A stretch of 64,000 nt of DNA, taken from assembly GCA_947627735.1 (NCBI GenBank), contig CANQXG010000011.1, forward strand, positions 1 to 64,000, given 5' to 3'. How positions within the stretch are numbered: position 1 is the stretch's first letter; each line of letters begins with the position of its first letter. Below, one piece after another: positions 1 to 7,064 of the stretch. Made by a program: the position numbers and the translations under genes. The DNA comes from an uncultured Oscillospiraceae bacterium. Its GTDB lineage: Bacteria > Bacillota > Clostridia > Oscillospirales > Oscillospiraceae. Below the pieces are notes generated by a model. The model saw only the letters and a list, made by a program, of their open reading frames with translations. It was not told the DNA's origin and made no database searches.

Positions 1-34
1 GGAAAGCCTTGGCGTGTCGGCACAATATAACGAT

Positions 35-67
35 AACGCAGTCGATACCATTGTATCAAACTGCGTT
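35..67 (-). terminator. Possible hairpin terminator after tRNA-Pro
   Basis: A two-part stem lies just beyond the tRNA 3' end: AACGCAG (35-41) pairs with CTGCGTT (61-67), and GATAC (44-48) pairs with GTATC (53-57). Only a weak T-rich stretch follows on the minus strand, so it may be a processing or stability hairpin rather than an efficient terminator. Confidence 0.4.
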
Positions 68-75
68 ACCAGTTA

Positions 76-151
76 TGGTCCGAGTGACAGGATTCGAACC
101 TGCGGCCTGATGGTCCCAAACCACCCGCGCTACCAGCTGCGCTACACCCGG
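76..151 (-). tRNA. tRNA-Pro (anticodon TGG)
   Basis: Reading the minus strand gives a 76-nt cloverleaf. The acceptor stem CCGGGTG pairs with CACTCGG, the D arm starts with GCGCAGC, the anticodon loop is TTTGGGA with anticodon TGG, the T loop is GGTTCGAATCC, and the 3' CCA is encoded (76-78). The TGG anticodon reads proline CCN codons by wobble. It has its own strong promoter at 185-213, and its 5' leader is a terminator-like hairpin (see findings). Confidence 0.96.
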
Positions 152-154
152 ATA

Positions 155-182
155 AAAAGCCGCCGCAGGCGCGGCGGCTTTT
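155..182 (-). terminator. Intrinsic terminator of the DegV gene, overlapping the tRNA leader
   Basis: A perfect 12-bp inverted repeat: AAAAGCCGCCGC (155-166), loop AGGC, GCGGCGGCTTTT (171-182). On the minus strand it follows the DegV stop (214-216) and ends in a U run, as an intrinsic terminator does. It also sits between the -10 box of the tRNA promoter and the tRNA body, so it would form the start of the tRNA primary transcript. Confidence 0.85.
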
Positions 183-184
183 AT

Positions 185-213
185 ACTATATCTTTTTCCG
201 CCGGCGCTGTCAA
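185..213 (-). promoter_or_regulatory. Sigma-A promoter of tRNA-Pro
   Basis: On the minus strand there is a consensus -35 TTGACA (208-213), a 17-bp spacer and a -10 TATAGT (185-190). The predicted start is near 178, about 27 nt before the mature tRNA 5' end at 151. The -35 box directly abuts the DegV stop codon. Confidence 0.8.
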
Positions 214-1101
214 TCAGTTTTCCCGCTTTTTGCCCCAGAAGAACAGCGCCACGGTGCCCGGGCCGGTATGGGCGCCAATGGTGGTGCCGATGGAGTTGAT
301 GAGCACCTTCCCGTCCAGCCTGGGGAACCGCTCCTCCACCAACCGGGCCACCTCCCGGGCGTCCTCCAGGCAGGCGGAATTGGAGATATAACACTTGCCG
401 GCATAGTCCGTCCCGCCGTCCGCCAGCTTCTCCATCTTGTCCACGATGGCCCGGATGACCTTCTTCTTGGTGCGGATCTTCTCCCGGGGGATGAGCCGGC
501 CCAGGTGGTCCACATTCATCAGCGGGCAGATGTTCAGCGCCCCGCCGAACACCCCCGCCGCCTTGGAGATGCGCCCGCCCCGGACGAAGAAGGTCAGGTC
601 CGTGGAGAAGAACCAGTGATTCACCCGCAGGCGGTTCTCCTCCGCCCAGGCGGCCAGCTCCGCGGCGGAGAGGCCCTGGTCCCGCTTGTCCGCCAGCGCG
701 TCCATCAGCAGACCGTAGCCGGAGGAGGCGGCCAGGGAGTCAACGATGTATATCCTCCGCTCCGGGTACCGCTCCCGGGCGATGGCGGCGGCGTTCCGGG
801 CGGAGTTGACCGTGCCGGAGATGCCGCTGGACAGGGTCAGGTGCACGATGTCCTTGCCCTGCTCCAGGAAGGGGGTGAAGTAGTCCAGGTACTCGGAGAT
901 GTTCACCTGGGCGGTCTTGGTCATGGCCCCGTCGGCCATGGCCTGATAGAACTTGTCAAAGGGCATGGACTGCCCCATGTCGTCGGCGTATTCCCGGTCG
1001 TCGAGGAAGTAGTGGAAGCAGATGTATCGGATGTCCCTGGCCTGGAGATGCTCCGGGGACAGGTCCGCCGTAGAGCAGCAGCTCAGAATGTAGTCACTCA
1101 T
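214..1101 (-). CDS. DegV family fatty-acid-binding protein
   Basis: A 295-residue protein of the DegV family. Family members bind a fatty acid in a cleft between two domains; some (FakB) present it to a fatty-acid kinase. Family marks are an N-terminal strand ending in an S-T pair (residues 10-11), a TKT motif (61-63) and the ligand-loop motif SSGISGT (91-97), with a small C-terminal domain ending in GTTIGAHTGPG. The start chosen is 1101, because AGGAGG lies 7-8 nt upstream; an in-frame ATG six codons earlier has no such site. It is a single-gene unit with a promoter at 1136-1165 and a terminator at 155-182. Which lipid it binds cannot be read from the sequence, and no fatty-acid kinase gene is adjacent. 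Confidence 0.92.
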   Translation of the reverse strand: MSDYILSCCSTADLSPEHLQARDIRYICFHYFLDDREYADDMGQSMPFDKFYQAMADGAMTKTAQVNISEYLDYFTPFLEQGKDIVHLTLSSGISGTVNSARNAAAIARERYPERRIYIVDSLAASSGYGLLMDALADKRDQGLSAAELAAWAEENRLRVNHWFFSTDLTFFVRGGRISKAAGVFGGALNICPLMNVDHLGRLIPREKIRTKKKVIRAIVDKMEKLADGGTDYAGKCYISNSACLEDAREVARLVEERFPRLDGKVLINSIGTTIGAHTGPGTVALFFWGKKREN

Positions 1102-1135
1102 TTTATCCCTCCTGGGCATGATTTGTCACGGCCAT

Positions 1136-1165
1136 ATCATACCCCCGCCCGCCGCCGGGCGGCAA
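1136..1165 (-). promoter_or_regulatory. Probable promoter of the DegV gene
   Basis: Minus strand: -35 TTGCCG (1160-1165), 18-bp GC-rich spacer, -10 TATGAT (1136-1141), predicted start about 30 nt before the ATG. Confidence 0.55.
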
Positions 1166-1193
1166 CCTACCGGCGGGAGGACCCGCTCTCGGA

Positions 1194-1229
1194 TAAAAAC
1201 CGGGGCATAGAGTCGCCTCTACGCCCCGG
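1194..1229 (-). terminator. Intrinsic terminator of the XRE regulator gene
   Basis: A 13-bp stem, CCGGGGCATAGAG (1200-1212) with CTCTACGCCCCGG (1217-1229). The one mismatch becomes a G-U pair in the minus-strand RNA. A run of T follows on the minus strand (1195-1199). It lies just after the stop of the 1267-1863 gene. Confidence 0.85.
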
Positions 1230-1266
1230 GAATATCCGCTCTACGATATGGAGAATCCCGCTGTTT

Positions 1267-1863
1267 TCAGCTCTTCCGCCGCCGGATATGGAAGCACAGG
1301 AACACCAGCAGCTCCGCCGGGATCAGGATCAAAAACAGCTGCCACGGCTGCCATTTATAGTGCAGCATGAACAGGTACACCAGCGTCACCACCGCCGCCA
1401 CCAGGGCCATGACGATGAGCATATTGTGCCTGCCGGCGTTCCAAACGGAGTTGAGCACCAGCCAGGTCACCAGCGTCACCGGCACGGCGCAGGCAAAGAT
1501 CAGCCACTGCAGCTGGCCCATGGCCACCCAGAAGGCCACGAACATGATAACCGCCATGGTCCATATGCCCACGATGGCCACCAGGGTCACCACGGCGCTG
1601 CTGAAGGTGCGCTCGACCGGCGCCTTCGCCTCGGTGACGGGCTTCCAGTCGCTGTCGCTGTGGAGCAGCTCGTCCACGGTCAGGCCGTATATCTCCGCCA
1701 GCCGGGTGAGGATGTAGGCGTCCGGGATGGACTCTCCCCGCTCCCACTTGGACACGGTCTTGTCGGAGTAATTCAGCTTCTCGCCCAGCTCCGCCTGGGT
1801 CATGCCCGCGGCCTGCCGCAGCTTGATAAGGTTGCTGGCGACCACCAGCTTCAGCTCATCCAT
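1267..1863 (-). CDS. XRE-type transcriptional regulator with four membrane segments
   Basis: A 198-residue protein with an N-terminal Cro/C1-type helix-turn-helix (about residues 5-62; recognition region SDKTVSKWERGESIP), a short linker, then four hydrophobic segments (about 88-113, 120-138, 147-167, 174-192). This layout suggests a membrane-anchored DNA-binding protein that senses envelope or membrane state. That role is inferred, as members of this family are poorly characterised. The start has a purine-rich site (GGAGGGGAGG) upstream. It is a single-gene unit with its own promoter and terminator; no obvious target gene is adjacent. Confidence 0.85.
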   Translation of the reverse strand: MDELKLVVASNLIKLRQAAGMTQAELGEKLNYSDKTVSKWERGESIPDAYILTRLAEIYGLTVDELLHSDSDWKPVTEAKAPVERTFSSAVVTLVAIVGIWTMAVIMFVAFWVAMGQLQWLIFACAVPVTLVTWLVLNSVWNAGRHNMLIVMALVAAVVTLVYLFMLHYKWQPWQLFLILIPAELLVFLCFHIRRRKS

Positions 1864-1896
1864 CCTCTCGCCTCCCCTCCACGTACTGATTGATTT

Positions 1897-1925
1897 ATTT
1901 TATCACACTCCCGCCCGCCGCGCAA
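1897..1925 (-). promoter_or_regulatory. Promoter of the XRE regulator gene
   Basis: Minus strand: -35 TTGCGC (1920-1925), 17-bp spacer, -10 TAAAAT (1897-1902). Confidence 0.6.
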
Positions 1926-1935
1926 GCGCCGTCAC

Positions 1936-1964
1936 AAAAAGCCTCCCGGTCCGGGAGGCTTTTT
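1936..1964 (-). terminator. Intrinsic terminator of the mntP-like gene
   Basis: A long symmetric hairpin: AAAAAGCCTCCCGG (1936-1949), then T, then its complement through 1964. The A and T runs on both sides make it active in either direction. It lies 12 bp after the mntP-like stop. Confidence 0.88.
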
Positions 1965-1976
1965 CCTTGGGGCCGG

Positions 1977-2525
1977 TCAGGGTCCCGTGACGCCCAGGGC
2001 GCTCAGAAAAAGCTTCGCCCCCAGCAGGCACAGTATGGCCCCGCCCGCGGTGCGGGCCGCCCGGCGCCGGCGCCGTCCCACCCGGCTGCCCAGGCCGGCG
2101 CCGGTCACCGACAGCGTGCCCATCACCGCCGCCACCATGGCCCCCGCCCGCAGCGCCGGCACGTCCATGACGGCGAAGGTCACCCCCACCGTCATGGCGT
2201 CCAGGCTGGTGGCCAGGGCCAGGGCCGCCATGTCCCCCGTCCCCGTGCCGGGGCAGGCCTCCTCCGGCAGCCGGGCCTGGCGGAGCATCTTCGCCCCCAT
2301 GGCCGTCAACAGCGCCGCCGCGCACCAGGGGTACATCTCCGCCAGCCCCTCCGGCAGGCCGGCCCCCAGGGCATATCCGGCCAGGAGCATGGCCACGTGA
2401 AAGCCGCTGATAAGCCCCGCGATGGGCCATATCCGCCTGCCGGCGGCCATGCCCATGCACACGGACGCGGCGAAGCCGTCCATGCTCAGGCCCAGCACCA
2501 GCAAAAACTGCTCCAATGCTCGCAA
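1977..2525 (-). CDS. mntP: MntP-like manganese exporter
   Basis: A 182-residue membrane protein with two internally repeated halves, each carrying the family signature: LSMDGFAASV near the N-terminus and ATSLDAMTVGV in the middle. The acidic residues in these helices are the proposed metal ligands of the MntP/YebN family, which exports Mn(II). Six hydrophobic segments are visible. The likely start is TTG at 2525, because GGAGGG sits 6 nt upstream; an ATG nine codons earlier lacks a ribosome site and falls in a hairpin. That perfect 8-bp hairpin (2542-2560) lies in the leader just before the ribosome site. The conserved yybP-ykoY manganese riboswitch was not recognised. Confidence 0.88.
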   Translation of the reverse strand: MRALEQFLLVLGLSMDGFAASVCMGMAAGRRIWPIAGLISGFHVAMLLAGYALGAGLPEGLAEMYPWCAAALLTAMGAKMLRQARLPEEACPGTGTGDMAALALATSLDAMTVGVTFAVMDVPALRAGAMVAAVMGTLSVTGAGLGSRVGRRRRRAARTAGGAILCLLGAKLFLSALGVTGP

Positions 2526-2625
2526 CTCGTTCCCTCCAACCGGCGGACGCACCGTCCGCCTATGGCAGGATATGCCGCCGCCCGCCGGCGGGTGAGGCGG
2601 GCGGGCGGAAAATGCGCTGGCGCGA

Positions 2626-2654
2626 TTGACCCGTTGTAGATTCGGTGTTATAAT
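2626..2654 (+). promoter_or_regulatory. Promoter of the methyltransferase gene
   Basis: -35 TTGACC (2626-2631), exact 17-bp spacer, -10 TATAAT (2649-2654), predicted start near 2661. Confidence 0.8.
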
Positions 2655-2690
2655 ATGTTGTCAATTTGTAACCAGAAGGCGGGAACGGGC

Positions 2691-3551
2691 ATGTGGGTAT
2701 CGGACAAGTGGCAGGATTATGAGCTGATCGACGCCTCCGGCGGGGAGAAGCTAGAGCGCTGGGGCAGCCATATCCTCCTGCGCCCGGACCCCCAGGCCAT
2801 ATGGGCCACCCCCCGGACCGACCCCCGCTGGGCGCGGCCCGATGCGTCCTACCACCGCTCCAGCGCCGGCGGCGGCGCCTGGGAGAAGAACAGCCTTCCC
2901 CCCAGCTGGAAGATCCGCTACGGCCCCCTCACCTTCCAGGTCAAGCCCATGAATTTCAAGCACACGGGCCTGTTCCCCGAGCAGGCCGCCAACTGGGACT
3001 GGGCCATGGAGAAGATTCGCTCCGCCCACCGCCCCATCCGGGTGCTAAACCTGTTCGCCTACACCGGCGCGGCCACGGTGGCGTGCCTGGCGGCGGGGGC
3101 GGAGGTGTGCCACGTGGACGCGGCCAAGGGCATGGTGGCCTGGGCCAAGGAAAACGCCGCCGCCGCCGCCGTGGCGGACAGGCCGGTGCGCTGGATCGTG
3201 GACGACTGCGCCAAGTTCTGCCAGCGGGAGCTGCGCCGGGGCCGGCGCTACGACGCCATCATCATGGACCCGCCCTCCTATGGCCGTGGTCCCGGCGGGG
3301 AGATATGGCGGCTGGAGGACGACCTGTGGCCCTTCGTGCAGTCGGTGGTGCCGCTGCTCAGCGACGAGCCGCTGTTTTTCCTCATCAACTCCTACACCAC
3401 AGGCCTAAGCCCGTCGGTGCTCACCTACATCTGCGAGAGCCTGATCGCCCCCCGGTACGGCGGCCACAGCCAGGCCCAGGAGCTGGGCCTGCGGGCCACC
3501 GTATCCGGCCTGGCGCTCCCCTGCGGTGCGTCGTGCAGATGGGAAAGATAG
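2691..3551 (+). CDS. Class I SAM-dependent RNA methyltransferase (RlmI-like)
   Basis: A 286-residue protein resembling the catalytic half of RlmI/YccW-type 23S rRNA cytosine-C5 methyltransferases. Motif I is NLFAYTGAAT (120-129), an acidic residue follows in HVDAAKG (141-147), and motif IV is DPPSY (193-197). The phrase HTGLFPEQAANW before motif I is typical of this group. The N-terminal PUA domain of full-length RlmI is absent, so the substrate could be another RNA. The upstream in-frame ATG at 2655 directly follows the -10 box and precedes the transcription start, so 2691 is the first usable start. A palindromic repeat follows the gene. Confidence 0.85.
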   Translation: MWVSDKWQDYELIDASGGEKLERWGSHILLRPDPQAIWATPRTDPRWARPDASYHRSSAGGGAWEKNSLPPSWKIRYGPLTFQVKPMNFKHTGLFPEQAANWDWAMEKIRSAHRPIRVLNLFAYTGAATVACLAAGAEVCHVDAAKGMVAWAKENAAAAAVADRPVRWIVDDCAKFCQRELRRGRRYDAIIMDPPSYGRGPGGEIWRLEDDLWPFVQSVVPLLSDEPLFFLINSYTTGLSPSVLTYICESLIAPRYGGHSQAQELGLRATVSGLALPCGASCRWER

Positions 3552-3561
3552 ACCACATATA

Positions 3562-3690
3562 AAGCCTCCCCTGTGTAAGGGGAGGTGGGCGCCGCTCCGC
3601 GGCGCTCGGAGGGGTTGTCAGTAAACCAACAACAATCCCTCAGTCACCACCTGACGGCGGCGACAGCTCCCTTTGCACAAGGGAGCCAAT
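3562..3690 (+). repeat. Dispersed palindromic repeat, copy A
   Basis: First of four related intergenic elements. Each end is a hairpin (GCCTCCCCTGTGTAAGGGG on the left, CTCCCTTTGCACAAGGGAG on the right) and the ends are imperfect inverted repeats of each other. Conserved inner blocks are CGGAGGGGTTGT and AACAATCCCTCAGTCA, separated by a short variable piece. It is non-coding. It lies between the methyltransferase and ecfA1, in the same orientation as copy C and opposite to B and D. Confidence 0.9.
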
Positions 3691-3712
3691 AAAGTACAAG
3701 GATAGCACATCT

Positions 3713-4549
3713 ATGGACCCTGTCATCCGCATCGAAAACGTCACCTATACCTACCCCGACGGGGCGCGGCCCGCCCTGGACGGGGTCAGTCTGGACATCC
3801 TGCCCGGCACCTTCACGGCGGTGCTGGGTTCCAACGGCAGCGGCAAGAGCACCCTGGCCAAGCACCTGAACGCCATCCTCCTGCCCGGCGCGGGCCGGGT
3901 GCTGGTGGACGGGATGGACACCGCCGACGAGAAGGACCTGATCGCCATCCGCCGGCGGGTGGGCATGGTGTTCCAGAACCCGGACAACCAGATCGTGGCC
4001 AATGTGGTGGAGGACGACGTGGCCTTCGCCCCGGAGAACCTGGGGGTGGAGTCCGCGGAGATACGCCGCCGGGTGGACGCGGCGCTGAAGCAGGTGGGCA
4101 TGTACGACTTCCGTATGCACGCGCCCCATCTGCTCTCCGGCGGCCAGAAGCAGCGGGTGGCCATCGCCGGCGTGCTGGCCATGGACCCGGAGGTGCTGGT
4201 GCTGGATGAACCCACCGCCATGCTGGACCCCCGGGGCCGCCGGGAGGTGATCGCCTCCGTGGAGCGGCTGTGCCGGGACCGGGGCATCACCGTGGTGCTC
4301 ATCACCCACCACATGGACGAGGCCGCCCGGGCGGACCGGGTGATCGTCATGGACCGGGGCCGGATCGTCATGGACGGCGCCCCGGGCCAGGTATTCCCCC
4401 AGGCGGACCGGCTGCGGGCGCTGCGGCTGACCGTGCCGGAGACCACGGAGCTGATACTGCGGCTGCGGGCCGCGGGGCTGGACCTGCCCCCGGAGGCCGT
4501 CACACCAGAGGCATGCGCCGACGCGGTGAAGGAGGCCCTATGTCACTGA
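3713..4549 (+). CDS. ecfA1: ECF transporter ATPase A1
   Basis: A 278-residue ATPase of the energy-coupling factor module, which with EcfA2 and EcfT powers vitamin or metal uptake through exchangeable S components. It has Walker A GSNGSGKST (39-47), a Q-loop in VFQNPDNQI (Q88), the signature LSGGQKQRV (141-149), Walker B VLVLDEPTA (161-169) and an H-loop in LITHHMDEA. Its stop overlaps the next gene by 10 nt, so translation is probably coupled. An AAGGAT site precedes the ATG. No S component is found in the window. Confidence 0.95.
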   Translation: MDPVIRIENVTYTYPDGARPALDGVSLDILPGTFTAVLGSNGSGKSTLAKHLNAILLPGAGRVLVDGMDTADEKDLIAIRRRVGMVFQNPDNQIVANVVEDDVAFAPENLGVESAEIRRRVDAALKQVGMYDFRMHAPHLLSGGQKQRVAIAGVLAMDPEVLVLDEPTAMLDPRGRREVIASVERLCRDRGITVVLITHHMDEAARADRVIVMDRGRIVMDGAPGQVFPQADRLRALRLTVPETTELILRLRAAGLDLPPEAVTPEACADAVKEALCH

Positions 4550-5403
4550 TCGAACTGCGGGGCCTGACCCATGTGTACAGCCAGGGGACCCCTTTTGAAA
4601 AAACGGCCATCGAGGGCTTGGACCTGACATTGGAGCGGAACGCCACCGTGGGCCTGATCGGCCACACGGGCAGCGGCAAGAGCACCCTCATCAGCCACCT
4701 GAACGCCCTGCTGAAGCCCACCGCCGGCACGGTGCTGCTGGACGGGGAGGACGTGTTCGCCTCCAAGGCCTCCATCCGCGCCGCCCGCTTCCGGGTGGGC
4801 GTGGTGTTCCAGTACCCGGAATACCAGCTGTTCGAGGAGACCGTGGCCGCGGACATCGCCTTCGGGCCGAAGAATTTGAAGCTCCCCCAGCCGGAGATCG
4901 ACCGGCGGGTGGCGGAGGCCGCCGCCTTCGTGGGCCTGGGGGAGGATACCCTGACCCGCTCGCCCATGGAGCTGTCCGGCGGCCAGAAGCGCCGGGCGGC
5001 CATCGCCGGGGTGCTGGCCATGGAGCCGGAGCTGCTGGTGCTGGATGAACCCACGGCGGGGCTGGACCCGGCGGGCCGGGAGGACCTGCTGGAAAAGCTC
5101 TTCGCCTGGCGGCAGGCCCGGCAGGCGGCGGTGCTGCTGGTGACCCACGACATGACCATCGCCAACCGGTGCGACCGGCTGGTGGTGATGTCCGAGGGGA
5201 AGATCGTCATGGACGGCGCCCCGGCGGAGGTATTCGCCCGGGGCGGCGAGCTGACGGCCATCGGCCTGGATCTGCCCGCGCCGGCCCTGATCGCGGAGCT
5301 GCTGCGCCGGCGGGGCGTGGCCGTGCCGGCGGGCGTATACACCGCCGACCAGCTCTATGACGCCATCCTGGCCCTGCGGGGAGAGGGGGGCGCGCCATGC
5401 TGA
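4540..5403 (+). CDS. ecfA2: ECF transporter ATPase A2
   Basis: The 287-residue second ATPase of the ECF module. Walker A is GHTGSGKST (41-49), the Q-loop lies in VFQYPEYQLFEE (about 89-100; this form is typical of EcfA2), the signature is LSGGQKRRA (145-153), and Walker B is LLVLDEPTAG followed by LDP. The start at 4540 has GGAGG 5 nt upstream, inside the ecfA1 end. The stop overlaps ecfT by 7 nt. It pairs with EcfA1 to form the ATPase heterodimer on EcfT. Confidence 0.95.
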   Translation: MSLIELRGLTHVYSQGTPFEKTAIEGLDLTLERNATVGLIGHTGSGKSTLISHLNALLKPTAGTVLLDGEDVFASKASIRAARFRVGVVFQYPEYQLFEETVAADIAFGPKNLKLPQPEIDRRVAEAAAFVGLGEDTLTRSPMELSGGQKRRAAIAGVLAMEPELLVLDEPTAGLDPAGREDLLEKLFAWRQARQAAVLLVTHDMTIANRCDRLVVMSEGKIVMDGAPAEVFARGGELTAIGLDLPAPALIAELLRRRGVAVPAGVYTADQLYDAILALRGEGGAPC

Positions 5404-6203
5404 AGGACATCACCCTGGGCCAGTACTTCCCCGGCGATACCCCCGTCCACAACCTGGACCCCCGGACGAAGCTGCTGCTGACAGTGGTATACATCGCCGG
5501 GCTGTTCACGGTGAACACCTGGGGCGGCTACGCGCTGGTGTTCGCCGCGCTGTGCGCCGTGATGGCCGTGAGCCGCATCCGGCCCCGCGCCCTGGTGAAG
5601 GGCCTGAAACCGCTGGTGTTCATCATCGTGTTCACCGCGGTGCTGAACCTGTTTTTCACCGCCGGGGACGACATCCTGTTCCAGTGGCGGTTCATCCGGG
5701 TCACCCAGACCGGCCTGAAGCGGGCCGTGGCCATGGTGCTGCGGGTGCTGTTTCTGGTGTCGGGCACCTTCCTGCTGACCTACACCACCTCCCCCCTGGC
5801 CATCACCGACGGGCTGGAGAAGCTTCTGGGTCCGCTGAAAAAGCTCCACGTGCCCGTGTATGAGCTGAGCCTGATGATGTGCATCGCCCTGCGGTTCATC
5901 CCCACCCTCATCGAGGAGACGGACCGGATCATGTCCGCCCAGAAGGCCCGGGGGGCCGACCTGGAAACGGGCACGCTCCCGGAGCGGGCCAAGGCGCTGC
6001 TGCCGCTGCTGATCCCCCTGTTCATCTCCTCGTTCCGGCGGGCCGATGAGCTGGCGCTGGCCATGGAGTGCCGCTGCTACAACGGCGGCGAGGGCCGCAC
6101 CCGCATGAAGCAGCTGCACATGACCTGGCGGGACGCCGCCGCCTTCGTCCTGGGGGCGCTGTTCGTGGGGGCCATCCTGCTGCTGCGGAGGCTGGGGATA
6201 TGA
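5397..6203 (+). CDS. ecfT: ECF transporter transmembrane protein EcfT
   Basis: The 268-residue membrane scaffold that transmits ATPase movement to an S component. There are about five to six hydrophobic segments. The two short coupling-helix motifs are recognisable as AQKARGAD (about residues 181-188) and AMECRCY (about 222-228). The second is usually A-x-x-A-R-G, so the final Gly-containing form is altered here. The N-terminal half carries the typical HNLDPRTKL phrase. The gene overlaps ecfA2 by 7 nt and truA by 4 nt (ATGA). Confidence 0.94.
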   Translation: MLKDITLGQYFPGDTPVHNLDPRTKLLLTVVYIAGLFTVNTWGGYALVFAALCAVMAVSRIRPRALVKGLKPLVFIIVFTAVLNLFFTAGDDILFQWRFIRVTQTGLKRAVAMVLRVLFLVSGTFLLTYTTSPLAITDGLEKLLGPLKKLHVPVYELSLMMCIALRFIPTLIEETDRIMSAQKARGADLETGTLPERAKALLPLLIPLFISSFRRADELALAMECRCYNGGEGRTRMKQLHMTWRDAAAFVLGALFVGAILLLRRLGI

Positions 6204-6982
6204 GAAACATCGCCCTGCGCCTGTCCTATGTGGGCACGGCCTATCACGGCTGGCAGACCCAGGCGGGCCTGCCCACGGTCCAGCAGACCCTGGAGCGGGC
6301 GGTGGAAAAGACCGTGGGCCACCCGGCCCACGTCACCGGCTGCGGCCGCACCGACGCCGGGGTCCACGCCCTGGCCTACTGCGCCAACTTCCGCACCGAC
6401 TGCTCCATCCCCACGGACCGCATCCCCCTGGCCCTCAACAGCCGCCTCCCGGCGGACATCGCCGTGTCCGCGGCCGTGGACGCGCCCGAGGATTTCAACG
6501 CCATCGGCTCCTGCGTCCAGAAGGAATATATCTACCGCATCCACAACAGCCGCCTCCGGGACCCGTTTCTGGAGCGGCGGGCCTGCTTCTGGCCCGCGCC
6601 CCTGGACGCGGCGGTGATGGACGCGGCAGCCGCCGCCTTCGTGGGGACACACGACTTCGCCGCCGTGCGCAGCGTGGGCACCCAGACAAAGACCACCGTC
6701 CGCACGGTCAAGTGGTGCCGGGCGGCGCGGCAGGGGGAGCTGATAACCGTGACGGTGTGCGCGGACGGGTTTTTGTATAACATGGTCCGGGCCATCGTGG
6801 GCACGCTGGTGTACGCCTCCGACGGCAAGTTCTCCCCGGCGGACATCCCCGCATTGCTTGCCCAGGGCGACCGGCGGCTCACCGGCCCCACCATGCCCCC
6901 CCAGGGCCTTTACATGCACCGGGTCTGGTACGACGGCGCCGTGGGGGCCATGATGGAAAACAGCGGTATGGACATCTATTGA
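6200..6982 (+). CDS. truA: tRNA pseudouridine(38-40) synthase TruA
   Basis: A 260-residue TruA enzyme, which isomerises uridines 38-40 in tRNA anticodon arms. The catalytic Asp is D52 in CGRTDAGVHA. Other TruA marks are YVGTAYHGWQ near the N-terminus, KEYIYRI in the middle and FLYNMVR in the second half. Length fits the family. The start at 6200 overlaps the ecfT stop as ATGA, so it is the last gene of the ecfA1-ecfA2-ecfT-truA operon, an order common in Firmicutes. Confidence 0.96.
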   Translation: MRNIALRLSYVGTAYHGWQTQAGLPTVQQTLERAVEKTVGHPAHVTGCGRTDAGVHALAYCANFRTDCSIPTDRIPLALNSRLPADIAVSAAVDAPEDFNAIGSCVQKEYIYRIHNSRLRDPFLERRACFWPAPLDAAVMDAAAAAFVGTHDFAAVRSVGTQTKTTVRTVKWCRAARQGELITVTVCADGFLYNMVRAIVGTLVYASDGKFSPADIPALLAQGDRRLTGPTMPPQGLYMHRVWYDGAVGAMMENSGMDIY

Positions 6983-6986
6983 CCAG

Positions 6987-7016
6987 TTGTGATAAAATAT
7001 ATAGTTGCAATAAAAT
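6987..7016 (+). promoter_or_regulatory. Possible promoter of the DUF5711-cvpA-clpE operon
   Basis: An AT-rich patch after truA contains TTGTGA (6987-6992), an 18-bp spacer and TAAAAT (7011-7016), about 45 nt before the next ATG. An overlapping TTGACC (6979-6984) with poorer spacing is an alternative. Confidence 0.45.
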
Positions 7017-7064
7017 GCATCCCGTTTACCGTTTGGTAAAGCATCTCTACCAAGGGGACAGCCC

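Noticed and set aside
268-1893. Very long open frame on the plus strand opposite degV and the XRE gene
   Set aside because: High GC makes long antisense frames common here. The sequence is low in complexity (His/Gly/Gln-rich), has no ribosome site, and the opposite strand carries recognised families.
2655-2690. ATG at 2655 as start of the methyltransferase
   Set aside because: It directly follows the -10 box and lies upstream of the predicted transcription start, so it cannot be translated from this promoter.
3562-3690. Riboswitch leader for the ECF operon
   Set aside because: The sequence recurs three more times in front of or behind unrelated genes, so it is a dispersed repeat.
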